Shown here: one piece after another, positions 37,701 through 49,707 of the stretch
Layout: each line of letters starts with the position of its first letter
Position numbering within the stretch: position 1 is the stretch's first letter
Assembly (NCBI GenBank): GCA_023627715.1
Contig: JAMAHW010000037.1
Span: 124,001 to 188,000, forward strand
DNA: 64,000 bases
Direction of reading: 5' to 3'
From: Periconia sp. R9002
Lineage: Eukaryota; Ascomycota; Dothideomycetes; Pleosporales; Periconiaceae
The notes under the pieces: model-generated
The model's database searches: none
The model's input: the letters and a program-made list of their open reading frames with translations, nothing else
What the model was told of the DNA's origin: nothing
Translations under genes and position numbers: made by a program

Positions 37701-37860
37701 TGTCCCGTCCGGTCCTGTTCACTCTACTCTCCCGCCTGGAGCATGACCTCACCAAGTAGACGCCCTGATATATACGAGTGACACACGCCCTCTCTGCCCG
37801 CACACACGCCGTCAATTTATATTACCTTGCCCGTCTGCCCCGTCTGCCCGCCCGCCAGCC
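34727..37860. promoter_or_regulatory. 3.1-kb divergent spacer between two SANT genes
   Basis: Two regulator genes point apart across this spacer. The left two thirds contain overlapping short frames on both strands with no conserved features. The right third (36.4-37.3 kb) is dense in GTAGGTAGGTAG, TACATACATAC and ACGTACC words. A 14-bp inverted repeat lies at 37355-37410. Likely long leaders plus regulatory DNA. Confidence 0.55.
37355..37410. repeat. 14-bp inverted repeat built from a palindromic core
   Basis: CGTACCGGTACCTC (37355-37368) recurs as its exact complement GAGGTACCGGTACG (37397-37410), with a 28-bp spacer. Each arm contains the palindrome GTACCGGTAC. It lies about 450 bp before the start of the SANT gene at 37861. 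Confidence 0.9.
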
Positions 37861-38946
37861 ATGTCGTGAGTTGATATCCAGAAAGCTCCAGCTCCGGCCT
37901 TTACTCCCACCTTCTCACCTGGCCATACTAACCTTCACCTTGCCCTCTTCAGTGCATCCCCCGTCTCCAAGCGCAGCCTGAAGCCGTCCCCCATAGCGGC
38001 CGCGCCCCAGAGGAACGCTGCCTTTGCACAGTCCGCTGATCTGGCCGCCATCCAACCCGCCCTGGCTCCCGCTCTTGCCCCTGCGCCCCCGGTGCCTGGT
38101 CAGGACGCTTTCGCCCTCTCGCAGCTTTCTCCCGCCCAGCCTGCCAATCCTCGAAAGCGCAAGTCCGTCACCCAGGTCCAGCAGTTGGAAGACATGTCTA
38201 GCAACGCCCCCGCGCCCGCTACCCAGCAGACGGGCGCGCAAGCCGACCCCTCGGGTGGCGTTGATGCAGACGCTCCCGCCCAGGAACCCAAGGCCAAGAA
38301 GAGCCGGACAAACACGCCCTGGACCCCCGCTGAGGAGCAGAGACTCAAGCAGATGCGCGATGCGGGAAACAGCTGGAGCGAGATTGCAAAGGTACAGAAT
38401 GACGGTCCCTGGTAGCACGCCATTCTCCGGTCAGCACGCCATGGTGCTTGCTTGGGGGCACCCGCGTCGGATAGCTGTATCCATCCGGCCTGTGTGCGTA
38501 CAAATAAATGTATTTGTGTGCTGACCATCGTGCCCATTAGACTTTTCCCCAGCGGACAGAAGGCAGTGTCAAGAAGCACTGGTACAAGGTGAGCTCTTCG
38601 TCGAGGACGGTCTTGTACTGTACAATGGGACTGACCACGGCCGATAGGACATGCATTATGCCGAGTTTGGAGAAGACGAGGTGGGCCAACTCCCCAACCC
38701 CAACAATCCAATAGACCCTTCTTCTCTCCGTGCTGACAAAAAAGGACCAGAGTGCAGCGCTCTTGTCCGCCATCAAGGAGTATGATGCGAACAAGTGGAA
38801 GTTCATCGGCCAAAAAGTGGGCAAACCGGCAAAAGTAGGCTCCGTTTTCGTTCCTTGGGTGGTGCAAGTCGTTCCAAGTGCGACCTACTAACAGCTACCA
38901 GGCATGTGAGCAGTATGCGAAGGAGCATTTTGGTGGGAGGTTCTGA
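37861..38946 (+). CDS. Double SANT/Myb-like protein
   Basis: Six exons: 37861-37865, 37953-38391, 38541-38588, 38648-38680, 38745-38834 and 38902-38946 (219 residues). The first exon is only five bases (ATGTC) before a GTGAGT donor. Residues 3-115 are Ala/Pro-rich with a basic patch (NPRKRKS, KAKKSRT, likely nuclear signals). SANT repeat 1 is about 122-166 (TPWTPAEEQRLKQM, NSWSEIAKTF, TEGSVKKHWYKDM). Repeat 2 is about 176-216 (ALLSAIKEYDANKWKFIGQK, then ACEQYAKEHF). The protein ends FGGRF. All introns are phase 0 except the first. Repeat order and the intron between the two repeats match the gene at 43.1-44.1 kb. The family occurs widely in filamentous ascomycetes as small Myb-like proteins; targets unknown. 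Confidence 0.9.
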
Positions 38947-41900
38947 GCGATTTTACGATTTGTCTTACGAAAGCAGTCTGCATCTTTCCGGGTTTAGCGC
39001 GTTGGCTTCCTCTTATGATACCAGCTCTCTTCTATGTTCGGTCCGCTTCCTGGCTTTCTGTACGAATCATTGCGGGCGTGTACGGAGAGAGGTCTTGTCG
39101 GCGGTCGCTCGTCTTCTCGGACTCTTGACTCTTGGGCTATGTCTCCCAACGACGGCGGCTTAAGCAACAGGGGGAGGTTTCTTTTCTCTGCCCAGCTCTC
39201 CTCAAAATACGAATTAATTTCAGTCACAAATCCGTGACACTGGTTTCTTTCCACTCTTGCTTCCATCTTTTCATAACGTTTCTCTTCATTTCCTGGTATT
39301 CGGGATTGGGTCGAAAAGTGGTTTACTCTGAGGTTAATATCCACGTTCACTACTACTCGATATACCTAGCGGGGTCAATCTCCAACCCAAGCACCCAGAA
39401 CGGACCCATGGCACGTTTGGAGCTGCGGACGGTTTTCCGGATTCCAGGGTCAATGGTAGCGACCATTGGTCGGATTTTATCAATGTTTTTCGTTTCAAGA
39501 ACCTGCTGTTGCTTCCCCACTTTCGGTCGGACATATTATCTGTTTCTCTCCTTGACAGTTCGCATGCGCCGTTTCAATAGTCACCTTAGCCAGGAACATG
39601 CTTCTTCAATCACCCTCCCTATCGATTGCTCCGAGTATCGATCCCTGAAGTGGCAGTGACACCTGCATGCGTCCGATCAGCGTGTGGCGACAGCGCAGTA
39701 CGACTGCTTTTTGAGGACGTTGCCAAGTTTGCCGCCCACTCTGTAGACGGTGGCGGTATCAACGTCCAGAACGGCTACGATGTTCGCGTCCATCGTTGAA
39801 CTTCGGGTGCGGTTCAGGGGTATTGCGGCTACGCTACTCAACCGAGCCGTATAGTGATTACTGTATCTCTCCTCCGCTCGCTCGCTTGGGCGAACAGAAC
39901 GACAATCACGCCGAACCGAACTATTGGCAAGCCCCACGATGGCGCGCCCAAGAAGCATCACGCGGGAGCATCGGGCAGAAAGAACAGGATGATGAGCTGG
40001 GGCAGACGCGACGCGATGGACATCGGTTTCACGCGCCTGTTGTCCCTCGTCCCCCGCTTGAAGCGGCCCAAGCTCTGCCTCTATCTGTGACGGATGGTGG
40101 TGGGCGTGTAGGTTCAAGGTCCTTCCTGGCGACGAGTTGAGTTGGCAGACGACGGAACTGCGGTTGCCATGTCATGTCCATCCAAGTCTGGATGGAAGTG
40201 TGGATAGGATTCAACAGCCTAAATGGCTAATGGAGGGCTAGCTAGTACGTTGTGGTGAGGGTGAGCCGGACATGTTTACGGCCGCGACCTGAGTGATTAT
40301 GGCAACAAGGCCAGGAAATATGGAGTAAAACAACGCACGCCCGTCGCCGGGCAAAGAAACAGATAGGGATACCCCTGGCTGTCGCCGGTTGCGCCGCGGC
40401 GACCGCGCACACCCAATGTGGGCTCTGAACCATCAGAGATTTGTTTGCAGCATCAAACGACGTTCAATGTTGCGTGCGGTGAGTCAGTCACGTGTCATCA
40501 TACGAGGTACATTTATCAATATTGTTGATGTACATAGGTACCTAGATACATGGATAGACATGGCCTGTCGTGGTTTTGGTGTAACGGGTACTTGCGCGCG
40601 TAGCCGAGACATGTATCTTTTCGCAGTGTACATACCTAAGTAGATGAGCGAGATAGGCAAGATGCAATGGTGGTGGTGGTGAAGTACTACCCCATCCTTC
40701 GCCCCTCTCCGCTTCCACCACCCCCTGGATAGGGCGTACAGTACCTGCATGCAAAGTGCCGCTGGGCGAGAGTATTGGCTACAAGAAGTGAAGTCTTGTT
40801 CTTGCGTCGTGTGCGGCATCACATGTACCTTGCTGCTGCAGCACCTGGACCTGCATCTGTACCTGTACCTCGTCCAGTCTCGAATGGTGTCATGTTATCT
40901 CTCAAGACTGCTGCTGCTGCTTTGTCACCCACTCCTCGCATCTCCTCTCTGGTCGCCGTGATGCGGTCGAGATATGAGCGTCTATGCAGGAGGGGAGTCG
41001 CTGGCGGGCGGGTAGATCGGTGGATGTTGGTTTGCGCGCAACAGTCCCGAAGCTGCACCTACACCTGCGTCTGTGCCTGTACCTGTACGGTATCTACAAA
41101 CGGAACACACACACAGACAAACTTGGAGGATCACGTTCGAATTGGTCAAGCGACGACGCCGTCTTTTTTTTTCTTTTGGCGGGCTCCGCGTCGCGTCGCG
41201 TCACGGCCTCGCTTGGCCTCGCTTCGCTGCTTTCCCCCACTTCTCTTCCACTCTCGTACCGTAGCCTTGTCTATCCTGTCTGTTGCCATCCCTCTCTGTT
41301 GCAATCCAATATTCTCCGCTGCGCCCATCTCTCGTCGCCACCCGCGGGCCCACCAAGCAAATGTCGTGCTCTTTCTTGTGCGTCATCCATCCACTCGTCG
41401 CCCTCTCCTCGGAAGATTCCTGATGTCTCGCTTGGGCGGGATGCGATGCGATGGGATGCCCAGCCGCATATAGCCTGGGTCATCTTGCTATAATTTCTTG
41501 AAACCACATCTGCATGAGCTGATGGACCAATCTGAGGCCATCCATGCCCATGCGTTAGAGAACCATAGTCGCCTGCTTACGGCCTTCAGGCGGATGCTAC
41601 GGCAATGAGTCTTCCCAGTGCCGGCATGTCGCTGTCGCATCCGAGAACCCCCAAGTCTTTTTGGTGCCAGAGGCACGCAGCATGAGCCAGGCCTCGAGCA
41701 TGACGATGCTTGCCGCTCTCCATGACGGCCTGCTCCCGGGACACCAACTTTCCAGGCTATGCCCTGGATCACCGCCCGCCGGCATCGCATTTGCACGCCC
41801 TCCTTCTTCCAAATGGGCCCTCGCGGAGGGGAGGAGGCATGCCATGCCATGAGAGAGACGAGATGAGGTACCCTCCGCCAAGTTGCTCCACCCAAGCCCA

Positions 41901-43053
41901 ACGCTCCCAGCATGAACCCTAGCCGTTTTGCCTACAGCCCTGGCTGTCCCGGCTTGTCTGCCTGTCTCATCAAAAAATCTGGCAGACCGGCGCCTTGTCA
42001 ATGGCAGTTCCACTTTGGGAATCGCCAAAGCTCCCCTGCTTACTCGCCTCTCTCTAAACCTGCTAGCCTCCGTCCAGGATTCTTCATGCATCTTGCTCCT
42101 AATCCTCGCCGCTCGGAGCGTCTACGCCGGGATCGCGCTTGCTGCAATGGCAACGGCCTTGGAGATCTTCTGTAGGCATTCTAGAAATGCATCCACCATG
42201 GCATGGACGGTTGCAAGGATCCCCTCCTATCATGCGAGCGCAGGCAAAATGTACCTTCTTGCCGACCTTCATCTTGCATCGTCAGCCACCCTTGACACGA
42301 GCCACTCACAACACGAGCCCAGCAGCATTGTGAGGTGCAAATGACCTGTGATGACCCTCGAGATCTAGTACCAGGTCCCACTCCCCCCTATCCTGGTCGT
42401 GATCACCGCATTGTGCTTTGACGTAGAAATGTCCTTGCCTTGCCCTGCTCAGCTACTTCCCTACCCTTCAGGAACAAAGACCGTCTCGTGGGAAGACCCA
42501 TAAGTCACTTGTGCTTGGACACAAAAGTCCGTGTGGCGATTGCACAGGACCAGGCTCTGTCGATGGGACTGTCGAGCCCGAAATTTCTCAATGCTCGCCC
42601 TCCTATCTTGCGCGAAGAACATGTTATAATGCACAGCGCACCCATCCGTACCTCCAAGTCCAGTTTTTGCAAGGCTATATCCGGCAATCCCAACACTTAA
42701 CAGAACGCGATAAGGTTCTTCAAGCTGATGGCGCGTCGCTCCTGGCCGTACTTGCTGCAACATTTGTCAATATAACAAAACACGAGCAATCCCAAACACG
42801 TGCGATACATATTCGTCGAGTTCGGCACCACACCTCAAACTGAGCGTCCATTCTGGTTCAGGTCTCACTGCGGCGGCCTGCCAGAGCTAGCTTGCTCTGG
42901 TAGTCTCCATGCATATTCGCAACGCTGGCGAGTCCTTCCCGAGGCCACTTCCTCGACTACAGCGTGACAGGCGATTCCGGGGAAGAACATCACGTCCCGA
43001 CGTCAAACGTCGAACATCACCCACAAAATGTCCTCCATCATCCTTATGGAGGC
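38947..43053. other. 4.1-kb spacer before the third SANT gene
   Basis: No convincing gene on either strand. Frames of 60-230 codons overlap in several phases and are probably chance products of pyrimidine/GC-rich DNA. Short CACCTG and GTACCTGTACC words repeat at 40.8-41.1 kb. An upstream exon or long leader of the gene at 43054 may lie near the right end. Confidence 0.5.
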
Positions 43054-44094
43054 ATGCCGTCCGCCTACTACCACCTGCAGCCGCATCCGTCTCACACCCT
43101 TCAACATGCTTCCACTACCCATCCAACCTACTCGGATATCGAGACACATCCACCACTACATCAGTCGCATGCGCAGCTCCTACGCCATCACTCCATGTCG
43201 CATCCATCACCCTCCTCATACGACATGGGCTATCCGCCGCCATCACAGCCTCCAGTGACCGCTGGGCGCAAGCGCAGCCGTCCCGAGGAGCAGCTTCAGC
43301 AACTCGATCTTCCAAATCCTCTAGCACAGCAGCAACAAGAGCCTTACGCTCAGCCTCAGACGGGGCCTATACAAGTCGGTCCCTCCTCGCAGAACTATCC
43401 CATCCCGCCATATCCACAGCCTTCGACCCCTCAGGCCCCTCTTCCTCACCATCACCACCACCATTTTCCCGACCATCGCCCCAGCAAACGCCTACAGATG
43501 GAAGGCGGTCCAACATCACCTGGTCCCTCTCATGGACCTCCTAACGTAGTTGGCCACGAGGGAATGCCCCCGCCAGCGCCCCGCCCGCGAGGTCCCAAGC
43601 TCAAGTTTACGCCCGAGGACGACCAGTTGCTCGTCGACCTCAAAGAAAAGAAAAACCTGGCTTGGAAGCAGATTGCAGATTTCTTTCCCGGTCGAAGTTC
43701 TGGTACTTTGCAAGTTCGATATTGCACGAAGCTCAAAGCAAAGACGACCGTCTGGACAGACGAGATGGTAAGTGTTCCAACCTGAAACGCAAGACGTCTA
43801 ATCGCGCGGTCGCAACAACGGTGGTGCTAACCCAAAGGGGACTTGCAGGTTCAAAAGCTTCGCAACTCGATGCAGGAATACGAGAACGATCGCTGGCGCA
43901 TAATTGCCTCAAAAGTAGGGAGCGGCTTCTCTCCTGGCGCGTGCAGGGAGAAGGCGGAGGAGCTTGCAGCAATAGAGGCTGAGGAGGAGGAGCAGAGCGG
44001 CTACGCACAATCCCAAGTCGGCGCACCAGGATCCAGCGATCAAGGACCCTCTTACCCGTCGAGCGATCCGAACCCGAATCCGTCCTATCAATGA
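43054..44094 (+). CDS. Double SANT/Myb-like protein, His/Pro/Gln-rich N-terminus
   Basis: Exons 43054-43767 and 43849-44094 (319 residues from the first in-frame ATG). The frame is also open without ATG from 42970, right after a CAG acceptor, and reads EEHHVPTSNVEHHPQNV; an unseen upstream exon may add residues, so the 5' end is uncertain. The N-terminal ~180 residues are rich in His, Pro, Gln and Ser (six consecutive His) with GRKRSRPEE as a likely nuclear signal. SANT repeat 1 (about 185-230): LKFTPEDDQLLVDL, LAWKQIADFFPGRS, GTLQVRYCTKLK. Repeat 2 (about 239-282): VQKLRNSMQEYENDRW, RIIASKVG, GACREKAEEL. The 81-nt intron (GTAAGT..GCAG) separates the repeats at phase 0, like one intron of the 37.9-kb gene. 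Acidic tail EAEEEEQ. Likely nuclear DNA- or chromatin-binding regulator. Confidence 0.85.
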
Positions 44095-46495
44095 CTCGCC
44101 GCCCGATTCGAAGGTCTCCGCGCATAATTTTCTAGGAGAGCAGAGTAATCGGGTTTGTGTTTGAACATGTGCTGGCCACATTTCCAATGACAAATCGGGC
44201 GTATCTTCTTCGGAATTACATTGTAATCACATTTATTTTCATGACGTACAACGAATTCAACGGCATACCCTTCGCCATCATCTTTTGAAAGCAACATCAT
44301 CATTCTAGGGGCCTCTTTATTTTCTTTTGAAGACCAGTTCGACAAAGCATATTGGGCGGCGTCGGGAGATGGCTTGTGATGGGTTCGCGAGGACTGGTTC
44401 ATTAAAGATTTCTAGGGGATGGGAATTCACGGGTGGTTTGGGGGGTTTACAACGACATAACCTTTTTCTCTCGAGGGTGCAAGAAAACACACGCGCACAC
44501 ACCCAAGGCAACAAGGGATTCTGCAATCTGAAACACACTTTCTCTTCGCATTCATACGGCAAACATGAGGAGTACAGTATTACGGACGGGAATGGGTGGG
44601 TTGTTGGCTGCAGGAGCGTTACCCTTTCTCTTTTGTTACAGTTTTTTTTTTACCTTTTCTTTCGTCATATCATCGACCCCTTGTCTAGGGGGAGAAGTGT
44701 ATTTTGAAGACAGCTAGTTGTTGAAGAGATAACTAACTGTTGATTAAGAGTTTTTTTCGGTGTATTCTTCTTTCGTCCGTTTATGCATTTATCCCATTTC
44801 TTCTTCCCCACCTTTTGAACTCTTTTTGTTCGCAACAACTTCATATTCTTATCGCACAAACAGAACTGAGAAGCGAAATACACATACGCCTAAAGCAGTG
44901 TCACTATCATAATAATTCTCCTTTTCCTCTGTTGCCCCCTTTTTTTACTTTAACTCCCTCTCCTTTGTGTGCCCCACGAGAAAAATTCATTCTCAAACCA
45001 TTGTTTCGAGTTCTTCTCCTTCTTCTTTCTAGACTTTTCAACATCACACGTCATAAATCAACCAACCCCCTTTCCTTTTCTTTTTTTACAAATCCACACA
45101 TAACCCGGAAAACGCGTAGAATCATGTAATGTAATAAGTAGTTTTTAATGTGTAACATGGAACTGGATTGGCTGAGCAGTCCATCACAGCCCTTTCCCCC
45201 ACACAACATGGAACCATATGTGCGTAAACAATCGTGCGATATAAGGAGGGGAAGGGGGTGGGCATTGACCCAAGCAGATGGGTTATATGCGGATTATACG
45301 GGTAAAGTAGATAATTGTTTCATAGTTCTTTTGGAATCTTAAGACGTTGGTGTTATAACTGTTTGGATTCTTGTTACATATATCTGTCGTTTTCCCGAAG
45401 CGTCTCTCTGTACTGGAATCAAATTCACATCACTCTGCAGTGCAGTTTCAACTGAGGGGGACGAGAATCAAGATTTGTTATTTTTTTACCACCTACATCA
45501 CATCACTTCACATCGACATGAAGAGGGAGACAGACGGGCTGCGTTACAGGCGAGCTTTTTTCGAAACTGTTTCTTGTCGCGTGGGCAAAATGCGTTAATG
45601 GGGTACTGTTATGCCGGAGGGTTTCGGCTTATGGATGATATCGTATCATTTTTTCAACACATTGCGCTGCTGCGCTGGATGAGAGGAGAAGGAATGGACA
45701 AAAAGGAGGAGAACGATGACGACGACATACATTTTCGACTTATTGGGACTGAGATGGAAAAAGCCCTTGGCTCGTTTGGAGAGTGAGACACGACAGTGAA
45801 GTGAGACATGAGAAGGAACGACACACACAGGGCAAGAGCTGCCAGGTGCTTGGTCCTCAACACAGCAAGATGTACGCAGCCAGCCAGTCAGCCACCCGTC
45901 GTCCGGCTTCATCCCTCCGGCAGCTCTGAACGGGCCCGAGTTTCGTTCGTTCGTGCTTCTCTTCGCCCTCTCGATCATCACCTCCCTCCCTATCTCAAGA
46001 CTGAAAAGAAAAACTAGCAATCTAATACACACTACGGCCATTCGACCCACACAGGCGTCGTCAGTCACAAAAGACTACGGGAGTAGTTCCTCACTTCAGC
46101 TAGACACCTCAGCGGCCGATGGACATCAATCGTATGACGCGATTTCCTATCGGCCCTCCCCGCGCGTGCGCCGCGAGCGAGCGACTCCTGATCACTTTGC
46201 GGGCCCCGCTCGCCAGCGGCGGCGCTGGAGCCTTGAGGGGCGAGCAGGAAGGGTCGTCCGATCTTATCAACCAGGGTTCCTCACCTCCGCTGATATACCC
46301 CGGGATCCTGCTCGGATTCGGGCCAGCACCACACACAGACACAGGCACGTACATCACGCGAAGAGAGTACGCGCGAAGCGCAGCGCGCAGACAATACATC
46401 AGAGGCGGCTGCCTGACCCGCCCCATTCCATGTCGCGTCCTTACCCTTTCAGACTTTTTTTTCTAATGGATGGAGGGGCGGGTCCACGGTTCGGT

Positions 46496-46515
46496 TGTGT
46501 GTGTGTGTGTGTGTG
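46496..46515. repeat. (TG)n microsatellite
   Basis: Ten TG units in the gene-free spacer downstream of the third SANT gene. Confidence 0.95.
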
Positions 46516-48155
46516 ATTGTTACATGGGATTTGTGCAGCTTGGTTGCCCGTTGTGGGCATGCCAGTGGACCAAAAGCGGAACCCGGAGACGACATGTGCC
46601 ACCGCGCCTGGGGCAAAAACTGCGAATACGAAAGAGGAAGAGGATAGATCATTGTAAGCATCTCTGTCTTTGCGAATGCAGAAAACTTGGGTTTGTTGTC
46701 TTTGGGGATGCGCGGGAAAGGGGAACCCTTGAACATTCACCGGCGTTTTTGCTTACCATCGTTTAGGCGTGTATTATTTTCACCAGGCCAACGAGCAAAA
46801 GACAAGTAATCACATATACTTGTTCGGTATTATAGAGAGAGAAAGACCAGGGATCGAAGCAAAAAAACACACACCACCCCACATCCCCTCTTAACAGCCC
46901 GCTCGCTCGCTGCACATTTCCGTCTACGTCAATCAATACATTCCTGCTGCAAGGGCACACCGCACGTTTTTTCTGACCACTATTATTTCCCTACTTGCGT
47001 TATGATTCTCACCCCCCGGTCACGTCCGCTACGTTTTTCTCTTCGCGGATTACTTACCGTCTCGTTACCAGCCCTGTCCTGGCCCTATATCGGTCGTCAT
47101 ATAACGTATATCCAGCCGAATCCGCCGTTAGGATCAATCAACCACTCGCATCGCAACGCCCCCCCGTATAAGCGGGCAAAACGGGCTGCCAGGGTGCAAT
47201 TTTCCAAGTATTTCCCTGCTTTCTTCGGGATCTTATTGGCGAACGTTTCTTTCAATGTGGGATCGCGTAAAGTGAGGTGGACCGAACGTGGCAGTGAGCT
47301 GGTTTTTATTCGTCGTTGGGTGAGACTTTTTGCGCCGCCGCCCGTTGGCATACATGCCGTACGGGACGGAGAAGGAGCCATACGAGAAATGTCGGCAGGC
47401 GTGGATGGCGGCCTCCTCAGTCAGCGCTGGGACAGGTAAATCGTTCAGTGTTTCTTGAGAACAGGAACGAGTGTAAGCCCCCTGGAGTCTTAACAAGCAT
47501 CCTTTGCTTTACTTGATCCACGATTCGATTCACCATCCATTGACAATAAGATGATCCTTTTATGAGGTCTCCCTCGGAACCTCCCCTCCATCATCCCATC
47601 GAACAGAAACACCAGAAAACAACAACAGGAAATATGTTGGACTTGAAACTTAAGATCGACAACCCGATACCACGGATCAACAACATCAAACCCGTCTCGA
47701 ACAAAATCAATACTCACAGCCACCCTCCATTACCCTTTTTTCCTTTTCACCGTTTCTCCCATGTGGCTGCCGCTTGTGGCGAATACGTGATAACGCCCCG
47801 CCCTCGCTTTTTTTCTTGCGTCGCCACGTGTGGTTTGCTGGCTATTTCTTTCTCTGATATTGCCAGTCGTTTTAGAATTGAGGCTGGTGGCGAATTGATC
47901 TATTCTTGTCTTTTTTTCTCCCTCTTGGATGATCGATTTTCAACACGGGCTGGGCTGTAGGCTCCTTACACACCGATCAAAGACACACGCGCCGCAATCT
48001 ACATGTCAACAACCGTGATTTGTAATGTGTGCTCTTTCCTCCCGCTGTACACTTTATTGCCACGAGTTCTCTCACGACGGCTTGGTAATTAGTAAGAGCC
48101 CTTCCCTCTTCCAAACCTCTGATGGTGGTGTTGCTGCCCCCCCTGTCAATGTAAG

Positions 48156-48182
48156 ATGTACATACATATCAAGTATGTACAT
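48156..48182. repeat. Perfect 10-bp inverted repeat of the TGTACATAC motif
   Basis: ATGTACATAC at 48156-48165 and its exact complement GTATGTACAT at 48173-48182 are separated by 7 bp. The same half-motif recurs many times between 48.1 and 48.9 kb. Confidence 0.9.
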
Positions 48183-48613
48183 GTGTATGTATGTACGGGA
48201 AAAAAAAGTAACATGACGATCAAGTACACCCTATAGCATGTTGACACATCATGAGCCAGGCTAGCCAGCCCTGCTACATCACGCAATGGTTATGTATGTA
48301 CCTTGACCTACCTGACATCAGCTGGGAGATGAGGGACGGGAAAGGGACGGAGAGAAATGTATGTTTGATGTATGTACGTACGTACATCACACGCACGTGA
48401 GATGAATCACATGTAGGGATGGATTGGAGAAATGGTACATATATACCGCATTAAGCGCGGTCCTCCGCTTCTCTTCTCCCCTCCATTACAAATCTCCGAT
48501 TGCTTGCTCGCTTCTAGGTGGGTATGTTATGTATGTATGCATGTATGAACGGCAGAGGAGCAGTCTCTATCCCCCATCTCACTCCCGCCCCGCATGTGGG
48601 TATCATACCCCCC

Positions 48614-48648
48614 TTCCATCCATCCATCCAGCTAGCTAGCTAGCTAGC
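48614..48648. repeat. Tetranucleotide repeats (CCAT)n and (GCTA)n
   Basis: About four CCAT-type units at 48614-48630 followed directly by four and a half GCTA units at 48631-48648. Confidence 0.95.
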
Positions 48649-49680
48649 AAGAGTCCTCCAACCGTCAAACCGGTGAAGGGAAGAAATAACCTTCACATGT
48701 ACATACATACCTACGTACATACAGAAAACCACCCCTCTCTCCCCTTACCCTTCCTTACCCCACAGTCACACCACATTCTCTCTCCCCCACATACATCCTC
48801 ACACGCACGCAGACGTACATATACCAGGATACATACACCCAAACAAACTCTATTTCAATGTTGCATGGTGGCTGTGTGCGGTAACGGAAGTAGGTAAACA
48901 CGTCAGTCGGTTGGTATTTGTCGTACGTTTTCCTTCACCCCTCATCCCCTCCTGTGTTACACACACGCGAAAGAGCGCGTGTGTGCGTGGAGGTGGTTAA
49001 GGGTAGGCGGGTGGATTTCTTGATTGGGTATATGGGTGTGTGAGGGAAGGGAAGGGAGGCTTATGTGGGGTCTCGGTCGGTTGGTTAGGGGAGAGCGGGA
49101 GGGGATATAAGCGTGAGAGAGGGTTTGTGTGTGTATGTAGAGGTGGGGAAATGAGGATTGGTGTGTTTGATTCTGGGGGAAAGCACTATGTAACTATGTA
49201 GTTGTATCAATATTCCCTTTTGCGTCCCGGGATGAATTGTGTAAGGTTGGTTAGGTGTGTGCCCTCGGAGCAGCAAGGACTTAGAAGGGGGCTTTACTAA
49301 TCACCCACAGTGCCCATGAGGCTCGTTGCAACGGTGTACCGGAAGGTGTGATGTAGATATCGCAACCCCCCTCGAGTACTACATCATATGTATACACTCC
49401 TATTCCATACATCGACACTACCTACGCGGGACTACCCGCGACTTCTGACTTACCCTCGCTTCATCCACTTTTTCAACATTCTTTCTTCACTTTTTGTTTA
49501 CTTGTGTATTAGTGGTGAGTGCGAAAAAAGACTTACTAGCACGTGATTGGCTTCTTTGATGTTCCGGGGGCGGGTTTACGAACGATGCCCTATATGTGCA
49601 TCCTGATATAGGGGGTCTTTTGAGTCTCAGAATTTGTCAAACCCCGGGACTTTTTTTTCTGAGCTTGGCTGTCCGGCGCC

Positions 49681-49707
49681 GGTGGCTCCGGTGGCTCCGG
49701 TGGCTGG
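49681..49707. repeat. Three tandem copies of a 9-bp unit
   Basis: GGTGGCTCC repeated twice exactly and a third time as GGTGGCTGG, followed shortly by a G-run and a 14-base T-run (49724-49737). Confidence 0.95.

Noticed and set aside
41488..42091. Overlapping minus-strand frames of 141 and 164 codons
   Set aside because: Two different phases across the same DNA, Arg/Ser/Gly-rich, no conserved motif.
45953..46516. 187-codon plus-strand open frame
   Set aside because: Arg-rich, runs into a TG microsatellite, overlapped by equally long frames on the other strand; typical of chance frames in GC-rich DNA.
47002..47439. 145-codon plus-strand open frame
   Set aside because: No family features and no convincing splice partner; cannot be told from chance.
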